Source: Deltaproteobacteria bacterium (GTDB lineage Bacteria; Desulfobacterota; Desulfobaccia; Desulfobaccales; 0-14-0-80-60-11). From it: a DNA stretch of 64,000 nucleotides. Shown here piece after piece: positions 50,215 through 59,370 of the stretch (position 1 is the stretch's first letter; the number at the start of each line of letters is the position of its first letter). Below the pieces are notes generated by a model, which saw only the letters and a list, made by a program, of their open reading frames with translations, made no database searches and was not told where the DNA came from. The position numbers were made by a program, and so were the translations under genes. The stretch lies in contig JASEFS010000003.1 of NCBI GenBank assembly GCA_030018495.1, positions 1 to 64,000 of the forward strand, given 5' to 3'.

Positions 50215-52121
50215 AGATCAGCAGTCTCACCCAGTTAATGGCGGTCAAGGAAAAAGGCCTGGCCCAGACCTATCCGAACAAAATCAAACTCATGGTGGGC
50301 CTGGCCACCTGCGGCATCTCCGCGGGGGCTGATGAGGTGTACCGCTGTCTGAGCCAAAAACTGGCGGAAGCCGGGCTGGATGTCGTTCTGGCCAAGACCG
50401 GCTGCATCGGCTTCTGTCAGAAAGAGCCGCTGGTGGATGTGGTATACCCCGGCAAGGTCCGTTTGACTTACCAGAGCATGACCCCGGAGAAAGCCGCAGA
50501 ACTGGTAAGCTCCCTGAAAGACCGCAGAATCATGGATGACAATCTCCTGTGCCGCATCGATCAGGATGAATTTCTGGTGGAGGGCGTGGTCAGGCCCTAT
50601 GCCAATCCCCACCCGCCGGCGCTGCCGGCCCAGGTTCCCCGCTATAACGAACTCCCCTTTTTCAACAAGCAGGTGAAAATATCGCTCCGCAATTGCGGGT
50701 TTATCAACCCGGAAAGCATTGAGGAGTACATCGGCCGGGGCGGCTATCGGGCTTTGCATAAGGCCGTCACCATGCTGACGCCGGAAGAGGTCATTGAGCA
50801 AATCAAGGCCTCGAAGCTAAGGGGCCGGGGCGGCGCAGGGTTCCCCACCGGCCTCAAGTGGGAATTCGCCAGAAAGGCCGAGGGTGATATCAAGTACCTC
50901 ATCTGCAACGCGGATGAAGGCGATCCCGGCGCCTTCATGGACCGCGGCATCCTGGAAGGCGACCCCCACGCGGTGCTGGAGGGCATGGCCATCGGCGCCT
51001 ACGCCATCGGCGCGAGCGTCGGCTACATCTACTGCCGGGCCGAATACCCCCTGGCCATCGAACGCCTGAAGATCGCCATCTCCCAGGCAGAGGCTTACGG
51101 CCTGCTGGGAGAAAACATTTTCGGCGCGCCCTTCTCTTTCAAGCTCAAAATCCGGGAAGGCGCCGGCGCGTTTGTCTGCGGCGAGGAAACCAGCCTCATC
51201 GCCAGCATCGAAGGCAAAGTGGGCGAGCCCCGGCCGCGGCCTCCTTTTCCGGCCCAAAGCGGCCTGTGGGGCAAACCGACGGTCATCAACAACGTCAAAA
51301 CCTGGTCCCACATCGCCCCCATCATCGCCCGGGGGCCTGAGTGGTACGCCAACTACGGCCAGGGCGAATCCAAAGGCACCACCGTGTTTTCCCTGGTGGG
51401 CAAAATCAACAACTCGGGCCTGGTCGAAGTCCCCCTGGGCATCAGCTTGAGAGAGATGATCTACGACGTGGGGGGCGGCATCGCCAAAGGCCGGGAGTTC
51501 AAGGCGGTGCAGACAGGCGGGCCGTCCGGAGGCTGCATCCCGGCTCAGTATCTGGACACGCCGGTGGACTACGAGTCCCTGGCCGCGTTGGGGTCCATCA
51601 TGGGCTCCGGCGGCATGATCGTCATGGACGAAGCGGACTGCATGGTGAACGTGGCCAAATATTTTCTGGAATTCACCATGGACGAGTCCTGCGGCAAGTG
51701 CACCCCCTGCCGCGAAGGCACCATGAGGCTCATGCAGATGCTGGATGCCATCACCGCGGGCCGGGGCCAGGAAGGGGATCTCGAGAAGCTGGAAAAGATG
51801 AGCCGGCTTATCAAAAAAACCTCATTGTGCGGCCTGGGGGCCACCGCGCCCAACCCGGTGCTCACCACCTTGAAATATTTCCGGGACGAATACGTCGCCC
51901 ACATCCGGGACAAGAAATGCCCGGCCAAGGTCTGCAAGGAGCTCATAACCTTCAGCGTGGTCGCGGACAACTGCACCGGCTGCCAGCTTTGCCGCCTCAG
52001 ATGCCCGGCGGAGGCCATTGCCGGCGCCAAGAAGGAAGTGCACCGCATCATCCAGGACAAATGCATCAAGTGCGGCACCTGCTATGATGCCTGTAAGTTT
52101 GATGCCATTGCGGTGGAATGA
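50211..52121 (+). CDS. NADH-binding NuoF/HndC-like flavoprotein with extra ferredoxin domains
   Basis: 636 aa, the NAD(H) gateway. Residues ~1-120: thioredoxin-like 2Fe-2S domain (C34, C65, C69 region: ATCGISAGA, KTGCIGFCQ). Then the NuoF core: GRGGAGFPTGLKWEFA, CNADEGDPGAFMDR, GAGAFVCGEETSLIASIEG (FMN and NADH sites) and the 4Fe-4S motif CGKCTPCREGT (about residue 493). The last ~55 residues add two 4Fe-4S motifs (CTGCQLCRLRCP, CIKCGTCYDACK). This is the HndC/bifurcating-hydrogenase architecture. ATG 50211 overlaps the previous stop. Confidence 0.93.
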   Translation: MKISSLTQLMAVKEKGLAQTYPNKIKLMVGLATCGISAGADEVYRCLSQKLAEAGLDVVLAKTGCIGFCQKEPLVDVVYPGKVRLTYQSMTPEKAAELVSSLKDRRIMDDNLLCRIDQDEFLVEGVVRPYANPHPPALPAQVPRYNELPFFNKQVKISLRNCGFINPESIEEYIGRGGYRALHKAVTMLTPEEVIEQIKASKLRGRGGAGFPTGLKWEFARKAEGDIKYLICNADEGDPGAFMDRGILEGDPHAVLEGMAIGAYAIGASVGYIYCRAEYPLAIERLKIAISQAEAYGLLGENIFGAPFSFKLKIREGAGAFVCGEETSLIASIEGKVGEPRPRPPFPAQSGLWGKPTVINNVKTWSHIAPIIARGPEWYANYGQGESKGTTVFSLVGKINNSGLVEVPLGISLREMIYDVGGGIAKGREFKAVQTGGPSGGCIPAQYLDTPVDYESLAALGSIMGSGGMIVMDEADCMVNVAKYFLEFTMDESCGKCTPCREGTMRLMQMLDAITAGRGQEGDLEKLEKMSRLIKKTSLCGLGATAPNPVLTTLKYFRDEYVAHIRDKKCPAKVCKELITFSVVADNCTGCQLCRLRCPAEAIAGAKKEVHRIIQDKCIKCGTCYDACKFDAIAVE

Positions 52122-52374
52122 CAAGGCTGTCAGCTATCTGCTGTCAGCAATCAGCCAGGAAAAAATAGGGAAGGTCCGAAAAAGCGGACCCGGCGGGCAG
52201 TGCCCGCCTTAATCGAATAATCATGGTCATGCTGAAAGCTGAAAGCTGACGGCTGATAGCTATAGGGCGTGCCGGGCACGCCGTTTCCTGGCCGACTGGC
52301 GGCCACGGGCCGCCCTATTTTTGAAAAGCTTAAAGCCTAAGGCCTAAAGCTTATAGCTTCCAAATGGACACGAC
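52122..52374. repeat. Heptamer/REP spacer between nuoF and the NuoG-HdrA gene
   Basis: Three heptamer clusters: GCTGTCA type (52126-52153), GCTGAAA type (about 52231-52252) and GCTTAAA/GCCTAAG type (52328-52362). Between them are a GGCGGGCAGTGCCCGCC palindrome (about 52191) and a long palindrome framed by ATAGGGCG and CGCCCTAT (52262-52318), the same class as part of the 291-bp repeat. No gene is encoded. Confidence 0.85.
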
Positions 52375-55300
52375 ATGGTGAAACTGACCATCAACGACCG
52401 GCCTGTGGTGGTTTCCGAAGGAACGACGGTATTGGAGGCGGCCCGCCATTTGGGGGTGAATATTCCCACCCTCTGCCATTTTGAGGGCTTGACCCCTTAC
52501 GGCGGCTGCCGCGTCTGCCTGGTGGAGGTGACCGCGGGAACCCGCACCCAGCTCACTGCGTCCTGTACCTATCCCGTGAGCGACGGCTTGGCGGTGCGGA
52601 CGGATACGGACGAGGTGCTGGAGGCCCGCCGCTTTGTCATGGACCTCCTGCTCTCCCGCTGCCCGGAGGTGCCGGCCTTGCAGGAAATGGCCCGGCAGAT
52701 GGGGCTCACGGAGCCGGGCTTCTCCGGAGGCGAGAGTGACTGCATCCTGTGCGGCAAGTGCGTGCGCATGTGCCATGAGCTGCAGCACGTGGGCGCCATC
52801 GGCGTTATGGGCCGGGGCATCAAGCGGGATATCGTCACCCCCTTCGGCGAGTTCTCCAAAGTCTGCCGCACCTGCGGGGCCTGCGCTTTCGTCTGCCCCA
52901 CCGGGCATATCGCGGACATCGCCAAAATCAGCGGCAAAACCCCGCGGCCCAAGCTCAACGAATTCAACGTGGGCCTTAACACCCGGGGCAACATCTACAA
53001 GCTTTATCCCCAGGCCGTGCCCGCGGCTCCGGCCATCGACCGGAACAATTGCATCCAGCTCCTGACCGGCGACTGCGGCCTGTGCGCCCAGAGCTGCACC
53101 GCAGGGGCCATCGATTACAGCCAGAAGGACGAAACCGTTGACCTGGATGTGGGCGCGGTCATCCTGGCCCCCGGCTACAAGCCCTTCGACCCCTCCGGCC
53201 TGGAGGTTTACGGCTACGGGCACCTCCCCAATGTTTACACCAGCCTGGAGTTCGAGCGCATGCTCTCCCCGGGAGGCCCCTTCGGCGGACACATCCAGCG
53301 GCGCTCCGACGGCCGGGAGCCCAAAAAGATCGCCTGGGTTCACTGCGTCGGCATGCGCAGCGAAAAGGAAGGCGCCCACCCGTATTGTTCCAACTTCTGC
53401 TGCATGGCCTCCCTGAAGCAGGCCATCATCGCCCGGGAGCACATCGGCCCGGACCTGGATATGGCGCTCTTTTACATGGACATGCGCACCCCCCGCAAAG
53501 ACTTTGAAAAGTATTCGGTGCGCATCAAGGACCAAGGCGCCCGCCTCATCCGCTCCCGGGTGCACAGCATCACTCCCGCCGGCCCGGACGGCGACCTGGA
53601 AATCCGCTACGTCACCGAAGAAGGCGGCGTCAATGATGAAACCTTTGATTTGGCGGTCCTGTCCGTGGGCGGTGTGGTCACCCCGGAGGTCATCGCGCTG
53701 GCGAACAGGCTAGGAGTCAAGCTCAGCCACAACCGCTTCATGGATACGGAATGCTTCAAACCGGTGACCACCTCCCGGCCGGGGGTCTATTCCTGCGGCT
53801 TCTTCAACGGCCCTAAGGATATTCCCCAGACGGTGATGGAGGGGAGCGCCGCCGCGGCGGCCGCAGCCCAACCCCTGGCCCCGGTCCGGGGCACCCTCAT
53901 GCGAAAAAAGGAATTTCCACCGGAAGCGGACGTGGCCGAGGCAGAACCCCGGATAGGCGTGTTTGTCTGTCACTGCGGCATGAACATCGGCGGGGTGGTG
54001 GATATCCCCGATATCGTGCAATATGTGCAGGGCATCCCGAATGTGGAGTATGTCCAGGCCAACCTCTTTTCCTGCTCCCAGGACGCGACCAGCGCCATGG
54101 TGGAGAAAATCAAGGAGCACGGCTTGAACAGGGTGGTGGTGGCGGCCTGCACCCCCTCCACGCACCAGCCCATTTTTCAGGACATGCTCAGGACCGCGGG
54201 GTTGAACAAGTATCTTTTTGAAATGGCCAATATCCGCAATCAGTGCTCCTGGGTGCACCAAGCCGAGCCCGAGGCGGCCACCTTAAAGTGCAAGGACCTG
54301 ATCCGCATGGCGGTTGCCAAGGCCCGGCTGCTGGAGCCCCTGGAATACATAGAGGTGCCGGTGAACAAAACGGCCTTGGTGGTGGGGGGCGGCGTCACCG
54401 GCATGACCGCGGCCCTGGGTCTGGCCGACCAGGGCTACCGCGTCCACCTGGCCGAGCGCAAGGCCCGCCTGGGCGGCAACGCCCTGCGGCTCCATTCCAC
54501 CTGGCGGGGCGGCTTGGTGGGCCCACGGGTGGACCTGCTTATCGCCAAGGTCATGAGCCACCCCAACATCACGGTGCACTACAAGGCCATTGTCGAGAAG
54601 GTGAGCGGTGTGGTGGGGAACTTCCGGACCACCCTGTCCCGCAACCAGGTGATTGAGCACGGTATTGTGGTCATCGCCATCGGCGCTGAGCCCTACCGCC
54701 CCAAGGGCGAATTTCTCTATGGCGAGCATCCCAACGTGCTTCTGGCCCTGGACCTGGACCAGGAAATTTCCGAAGAAACCGAGAGGGTCAAAAACGCCCA
54801 AGCCGTGGCCTTCATTCAATGCGTGGGCTCCCGGAACCCCGAACGCCCTTATTGCAGCAAAGTATGCTGCTCCCATTCCGTGGAAAACGCCCTGAAACTC
54901 AAAGAGCTGAACCCTGACATGGAGGTGTACGTCCTCTACCGGGATATGCGCACCTATGGCGAGCGGGAGATGTTCTATACTTTGGCTCGGGAGCAGGGGG
55001 TGATTTTCATCCGCTACAAGGCCGCTGATCCCCCCAAAGTAGCCGAAGCCAACGGCCGTCTCAAAATTGAAGTCAGGGACCATATCCTGGGAAAGCCCGT
55101 GGACCTGGAGGTGGACCTTCTCACCCTGGCTACGGCCATTGTCCCGCACCAGAATGCCCCCCTGGCCGAGCTCTATAAGGTGCCGTTGAATGCCGAAGGG
55201 TTCTTCACCGAGGCTCATGCCAAAATCAGGCCGGTAGACGCGCCCACCGACGGCATCTATTTGGCGGGCTTGTGCCATTACCCCAAGCCCTTGCAGGAGT

Positions 55301-55626
55301 CGGTGGCCGAAGCCCTGGCCACTTCAGCCCGGGCCGCCACCATTCTTTCTAAAGACTCACTGATGCTGGAATCCACCATTTCCCGGGTCATAGACGAGAA
55401 CTGCGACGGCTGCGCTTTCTGCATCGACGCCTGCCCGTTCAAGGCGATCACTTTGATCGAATACATGAAGGACGGCGGCGTCAAGAAAACCGTGGAAGTG
55501 AGCGAGGTGCTTTGCAAAGGCTGCGGCTCCTGCATGGCCACCTGTCCCAAGCGGGGCATCATGGTGGCGGGCTTTACTCTGGACCAGTTGGCCGCCCAAG
55601 TGGACGCGGCGTTGGAGGTGGCTTAA
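52375..55626 (+). CDS. NuoG N-terminal domain fused to HdrA C-terminal half and to a second HdrA
   Basis: 1083 aa. Residues 1-~190: NuoG-type domain with a 2Fe-2S site (Cys34, 45, 48, 64) and two 4Fe-4S motifs (CILCGKCVRMC, CRTCGACAFVCP). At ~195 it changes to FNVGLNTRGNIYKLYPQAVP, which in ordinary HdrA directly follows the ferredoxin that ends in the 49321 protein; a Cx7CxxCxxxC cluster (226-241) and the HdrA C-terminal FAD half run to ~510. From ~525 (VFVCHCGMNIGG) a second HdrA-like unit follows, with FAD fold VVGGGVTGMTAALGL (~665) and C-terminal ferredoxins (CDGCAFCIDACP, CKGCGSCMATCP). Unit 2 has no CAMC motif. Expected role: flavin-based electron bifurcation hub. Confidence 0.92.
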   Translation: MVKLTINDRPVVVSEGTTVLEAARHLGVNIPTLCHFEGLTPYGGCRVCLVEVTAGTRTQLTASCTYPVSDGLAVRTDTDEVLEARRFVMDLLLSRCPEVPALQEMARQMGLTEPGFSGGESDCILCGKCVRMCHELQHVGAIGVMGRGIKRDIVTPFGEFSKVCRTCGACAFVCPTGHIADIAKISGKTPRPKLNEFNVGLNTRGNIYKLYPQAVPAAPAIDRNNCIQLLTGDCGLCAQSCTAGAIDYSQKDETVDLDVGAVILAPGYKPFDPSGLEVYGYGHLPNVYTSLEFERMLSPGGPFGGHIQRRSDGREPKKIAWVHCVGMRSEKEGAHPYCSNFCCMASLKQAIIAREHIGPDLDMALFYMDMRTPRKDFEKYSVRIKDQGARLIRSRVHSITPAGPDGDLEIRYVTEEGGVNDETFDLAVLSVGGVVTPEVIALANRLGVKLSHNRFMDTECFKPVTTSRPGVYSCGFFNGPKDIPQTVMEGSAAAAAAAQPLAPVRGTLMRKKEFPPEADVAEAEPRIGVFVCHCGMNIGGVVDIPDIVQYVQGIPNVEYVQANLFSCSQDATSAMVEKIKEHGLNRVVVAACTPSTHQPIFQDMLRTAGLNKYLFEMANIRNQCSWVHQAEPEAATLKCKDLIRMAVAKARLLEPLEYIEVPVNKTALVVGGGVTGMTAALGLADQGYRVHLAERKARLGGNALRLHSTWRGGLVGPRVDLLIAKVMSHPNITVHYKAIVEKVSGVVGNFRTTLSRNQVIEHGIVVIAIGAEPYRPKGEFLYGEHPNVLLALDLDQEISEETERVKNAQAVAFIQCVGSRNPERPYCSKVCCSHSVENALKLKELNPDMEVYVLYRDMRTYGEREMFYTLAREQGVIFIRYKAADPPKVAEANGRLKIEVRDHILGKPVDLEVDLLTLATAIVPHQNAPLAELYKVPLNAEGFFTEAHAKIRPVDAPTDGIYLAGLCHYPKPLQESVAEALATSARAATILSKDSLMLESTISRVIDENCDGCAFCIDACPFKAITLIEYMKDGGVKKTVEVSEVLCKGCGSCMATCPKRGIMVAGFTLDQLAAQVDAALEVA

Positions 55627-55903
55627 GAGCTTTAAGCCATAGGCTATAAGCTTAAAGCTGAAAGTCTTTAATCGGTAGAATAGGCGCCAAATTGGGCAGG
55701 GCGAAAAAAAAAGGAAAAGGCGAATAAAGCCGGTAGCGGGCAGTGCCCACCCCGCATTTAAAATGGGGACGCCGCCCTCGACTGTCCGCAAAAGTGTAGC
55801 GCCGCCGCCCCGGCGGCGACTAAAAGAAGGAAATGTAGCCGCAGGCTTTAGCCTGCGCCAGGCTTACAGCTTATTGCTTATTGCCTTTTTTAAAGGACTT
55901 TTT
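55627..55903. repeat. Repeat spacer before mvhD
   Basis: GCTATAAGCTTAAAGC-type heptamers after the stop (to about 55664), a REP palindrome GCCGCAGGCTTTAGCCTGCG (about 55838), and GCTTACA/GCTTATT heptamers (55862-55885) about 20 bp before the mvhD ATG. No gene. Confidence 0.8.
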
Positions 55904-56326
55904 ATGAGCGATTACGACTACGAACCCTTAATCCTCGCATTCCTGTGCAACTGGTGTTCGTACGCCGGTGCGGACCTGGCCGGAGTGTCCCGCATCCAGT
56001 ACCCACCCACTGCCAGGATTATCCGGGTGATGTGCTCCGGCATGGTGCATCCCAACCTCATTATCGACGCCCTGACCAAAGGCGCGGACGGGGTGCTGGT
56101 CTGCGGCTGACACCTGGGTGAGTGCCATTACCTGGAAGGTAATGTCAAAGCCCAAGGCAGAGCGGAAGCCGTAGATATGATGCTGGAGGACTTCGGCCTG
56201 GAGCCGGAGCGCTTCCGGCTGGAGTGGATTTCGTCCTCGGAAGCCCAAAAGTTCGCAGACGTCGTCACCGACATGACCGAGACTTTAAGGGCCCTGGGCC
56301 CCAGCCCTTACAGCACCAGGGCGTGA
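55904..56326 (+). CDS. mvhD: Selenocysteine MvhD (methyl viologen-reducing hydrogenase delta subunit)
   Basis: 2Fe-2S protein that carries electrons from hydrogenase (or another donor) to HdrA. 140 aa with in-frame TGA at 56108-56110 (codon 69) read as Sec. LAFLCNWCSYAGADLAG and RVMCSGMVHP precede it; the motif that is normally GCHxGxCHY is U-HLGECHYLEGN. The frame continues to TGA 56324-56326 with conserved FGLEPERFRLEWISSSEAQKF (split: LEPERFRLEWISS). A GGAC ribosome-like site precedes ATG 55904. Without Sec, the gene would lose half its length. Confidence 0.93.
56126..56144 (+). promoter_or_regulatory. SECIS-like hairpin of the mvhD UGA
   Basis: Perfect 7-bp stem CAUUACC / GGUAAUG with loop UGGAA at +23 to +27 after UGA, GG at +24/+25. 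Confidence 0.85.
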
Positions 56327-56459
56327 GGCAGGGGCCGGGTTTTAGTGTCAGGTGCCAGGATTTTTGGACAGGATGATCTTTATCCAGCCATGAAAGCAAC
56401 CGATTAGCTCAACGGGAGCATAAACTTCCAGCCTTGGCTTCACAGGCAAGATGCCGTTT

Positions 56460-56499
56460 GAACTTTGAACCTTGAACCTTGAACTTTGAACTGAACTTA
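56460..56499 (+). repeat. Heptamer array before the 63-aa gene
   Basis: GAACTTT, GAACCTT, GAACCTT, GAACTTT, then GAACT-GAACTTA. Different unit from the AAGCCTA arrays but the same 7-bp period. Ends 16 bp before the ATG at 56515. Confidence 0.8.
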
Positions 56500-56514
56500 G
56501 GGGAACCGTAAAGC

Positions 56515-56706
56515 ATGACCATACCGCTGTTCCGCAAGGTTGATGGCAAAAAATTCATGTGGGACGGGGGCACTTACGAGACCCAGGAAGAAGCCACCCA
56601 AGTGATGGAGTCTTATGCCAAGGACGGTTTCGAAGTGCGTCAGTTCGAACACCAAGGCCAATTCCTGGTTTATTCCAGGCGGGTGGCCGAAGTGCAGTCG
56701 GCCTGA
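56515..56706 (+). CDS. Small conserved-looking protein between mvhD and mvhG
   Basis: 63 aa (IPLFRKVDGKKFMWDGGTYET, VMESYAKDGFEVRQFEHQ, FLVYSRRV). Cysteine-free, compact alpha/beta pattern. I do not recognise it. Its place inside the hydrogenase/Hdr operon and good codon use argue that it is real and possibly an assembly or accessory factor (inference). Confidence 0.6.
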   Translation: MTIPLFRKVDGKKFMWDGGTYETQEEATQVMESYAKDGFEVRQFEHQGQFLVYSRRVAEVQSA

Positions 56707-56793
56707 TTGGAGCTTTCCTTTATACGGCCATTATATTTTTAATCAAGATGGGCAGCTGAAGCTGCTCTTTACCTCTCGGAGGAGGAGGAGCGT

Positions 56794-57738
56794 ATGCCGG
56801 TCAAAGTAGTGGAGGATTGGTTGAATGCCTGCTCCGGTTGCGAGATCTCCATTTTGAATATCGGCGATCCGCTGCTGGACCTCTTGCCCCAACTGGAATT
56901 TGTCCACATGACCGCCCTGGTGGACCACAAATTCTTCGGGCAGGTAGGCGATAAAATGACTATGGAGATTCCGGAAGCCGATGTGGCCATCGTTTCGGGC
57001 GGCGTGCGCAACGAAGAGCACAAGCACGAACTGGAGGAGATCAGGAAAAAAGCCAAGTTTCTCATTGCCCTGGGCAGTTGCGCGGCGTACGGCGGCATCC
57101 CGGCCCAGGCCAACATGTGGAAGAATGAGGAGGTTTTTGAAAAAGTCTTCCGGCATTCGCCCTCCACCGACCCGGCTCCCGACCCCGCGGATCCCAACAT
57201 CCCCAAGTGGACCGATTCCTGTATGGCCGTGGATGAGGTAGTAAAAGCGGATATCGTCATCCCCGGCTGTCCGCCGCACCCGGACTGGATTGTGGAGGCA
57301 TTATCCGCGCTGCTGGCGGGCAAGACCTCCTGGAGCCTGCCGGAGCGCAGCGTGTGCGACACCTGTCCCGTAATCCGGGAGAAAAAGGCCGCCGGCGGCG
57401 CCGTCAAGCGGTGCTTCGAGAACGCCGAATTCAACCCGAATGAAGGCCTTGACAAGATGCGGTGCCTCAACGAGCAAAACATCCTGTGCCTGGGCCCGGT
57501 GACTCTGGCGGGCTGCGCCGGCAAAACCGGGGTGCCCCGCTGCATCCAGGCCCGCACGCCCTGCCGGGGCTGCTTCGGCCCCATCCGCAAGGGCGCCAAA
57601 CCCATGGTGGACATGATGGGCGCGCTCACTTCGGTGGGGCTGGACCCCAAGACCATTGTGGACCGCCGGGCCATTATGAACCGCTACATCGGCGGGCACA
57701 AATTCCTGACGCCGCTCCCGGCCAGGCCGGCGAGATAA
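56794..57738 (+). CDS. mvhG: [NiFe] hydrogenase small subunit MvhG (group 3c type)
   Basis: Electron-transfer subunit with three Fe-S clusters linking MvhA to MvhD. 314 aa. Proximal cluster motif DWLNACSGCEISIL, LGSCAAYGGIP, PGCPPHPDWIVEAL, and a C-terminal ferredoxin-like Cys set (CDTCPVI, CLGPVTLAGCAGKTGVPRC, CRGCFGPI) fit MvhG. No Tat signal, so cytosolic. GGAGGAGGAG ribosome site. Stop is 12 bp before mvhA. Confidence 0.95.
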   Translation: MPVKVVEDWLNACSGCEISILNIGDPLLDLLPQLEFVHMTALVDHKFFGQVGDKMTMEIPEADVAIVSGGVRNEEHKHELEEIRKKAKFLIALGSCAAYGGIPAQANMWKNEEVFEKVFRHSPSTDPAPDPADPNIPKWTDSCMAVDEVVKADIVIPGCPPHPDWIVEALSALLAGKTSWSLPERSVCDTCPVIREKKAAGGAVKRCFENAEFNPNEGLDKMRCLNEQNILCLGPVTLAGCAGKTGVPRCIQARTPCRGCFGPIRKGAKPMVDMMGALTSVGLDPKTIVDRRAIMNRYIGGHKFLTPLPARPAR

Positions 57739-57750
57739 GGGGGTGAGATA

Positions 57751-59193
57751 ATGGGCAAAGTCATCAATATTCAGCCGGTGACCCGCATTGAAGGCCATGC
57801 CAAGGTGGCCATTCACCTGGACGATGCCGGCAATGTGGCGGACACCAAATTCCACGTACAGACCTTGCGGGGCTTTGAGAAATTCTGCGAGGGCCGACCC
57901 GCGGAGGAAATGCCCCGCATCGTCTGCCACATCTGCGGCATCTGCCCCTGGGCCCACCATCTGGCTTCCAGCAAGGCCGGGGACGCGGTCTTCGGCGTGA
58001 CGCCGCCTCCTGCTGCGGTCAAACTCAGGCGCCTCATGCAGAACATCGCCTATGTCAGCGACAAGATTTTGCACTTCTATTTTCTGGCCGCGCCCGACTT
58101 CGTCATCGGCCCCGACGCCGACTATTCCGTGAGAAACGTGGTGGGCATCGTCGGCGCCGCCCCGGATATCGCCAAGCAGGTGGTGCATTACCGCCACCTG
58201 GGGGCTCAGATGCTGGAGCACTTCGCGGGCCGGGCCATCCACCCCACTTTCTCTTTGCCCGGCGGGGTGAGCAAGCCCATGAATGAAGCCGAGCGCCAGG
58301 AAATGCTGCCCCAAGCCAAAGAGCTCCTGGAGTTTGCCAAATTCACCATCAAGTTTGCCAAGGAAAACGTCTTTCCCAAGTACCTGGACGCCATCCAGAA
58401 GCTGGGCGTCATCAAGGTGGGATACCTGGGCACGGTGAACGACGAAGGCGCCCTGGACTTCTATGACGGCAAACTTCGCCTCATGCAGCCCGACGGGGCC
58501 TTTGAAGAATTCACCTACGAGCAGTACACGGACTTCATCGGCGAGCACGTAGAGCCCTGGTCCTATCAGAAATTCCCCTATGCCAAAAAATGGGGCGGGT
58601 TTGCCTTGGACTTGGAGAACCCCAAAGGAGTGTACCGCACCAATACGCTGGCCCGCATCAATGTGGCCGACAAGATGAAGACGCCGCTGGCCCAGGCCGA
58701 ATTGGAGGAGTTCCGGGCCGCGTTCGGCCGCCCGGCCCACCAGACGCTACTTTATCATTACGCCCGCTTGATCGAGCTGGTGCAGTGCGCCGAAGAGGCC
58801 GTGCAGCTCCTGGAGGACCCGGAAATCACCAGCCCGGAGGTGCGCACCAAGATCGAGCCGCGGGAGGCCAGGGGCGTGGGCTGCGTGGAGGCCCCCCGGG
58901 GCACCCTGATTCACGACTATGAGACCGATAAAGACGGCTTGATCAAGAGCGTCAACCTCATCGTGGGCACCACCCACAACAACGCCGCCATCAATTTGTC
59001 CGTCAACCAGGCGGCCAAGGAGACGATCAAAGGAGGCAACTACGACCAGGGGATCTTGAACAAGGTGGAAATGGCCGTACGCGCCTACGACCCCTGACTG
59101 AGCTGCGCCACCCACCGCCTGGACGGCGGTGTTGCGGTGGAGGTTACCATTGTCGGCCCTGATGGGCAGGTGGTGGAAACCCTCAGGAATTAG
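57751..59193 (+). CDS. mvhA: Selenocysteine [NiFeSe] hydrogenase large subunit MvhA
   Basis: Catalytic H2-oxidising subunit. 480 aa with TGA at 59095-59097 (codon 449) read as Sec. N-terminal nickel motif is HICGICPWAHH. The C-terminal motif is DP-U-LSCATH, where the Sec replaces the first Cys ligand of nickel; the frame then continues RLDGGVAVEV... to TAG 59191-59193. That leaves a ~25-residue tail after CATH of the kind removed by a maturation protease (gene at 59848). RVTRIEGHAKVAIHLD-type text (TRIEGHAKVAIHLD) begins the protein. Same design as the selenium-containing Vhu enzyme of methanogens, but fused in one chain. Confidence 0.95.
59113..59131 (+). promoter_or_regulatory. SECIS-like hairpin of the mvhA UGA
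   Basis: Perfect 7-bp stem CACCGCC / GGCGGUG with loop UGGAC at +23 to +27 after UGA, GG at +24/+25. Confidence 0.85.
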
Positions 59194-59205
59194 CTAAGTC
59201 TTAGG

Positions 59206-59265
59206 CTGTCAGCTCTCAGCTCTCAGCTTTCAGTCAAAAAACTACAGCCGCAGGCTTTAGCCTGC
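59206..59265. repeat. Heptamer array plus REP palindrome after mvhA
   Basis: CTGTCAG, CTCTCAG, CTCTCAG, CTTTCAG (59206-59233), then GCCGCAGGCTTTAGCCTGCG. A GGGTGGGC...GCCCACCC hairpin follows at about 59292-59312. Confidence 0.8.
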
Positions 59266-59370
59266 GCAACTGAGTTTACCGAAAGAGGCGCAGGGTGGGC
59301 TTTTCGCCCACCCTGCTTGTCCCTTGAACCAGGTTAAGAACGACCTTCCTCAGATTGTCTGCGTAATGCG

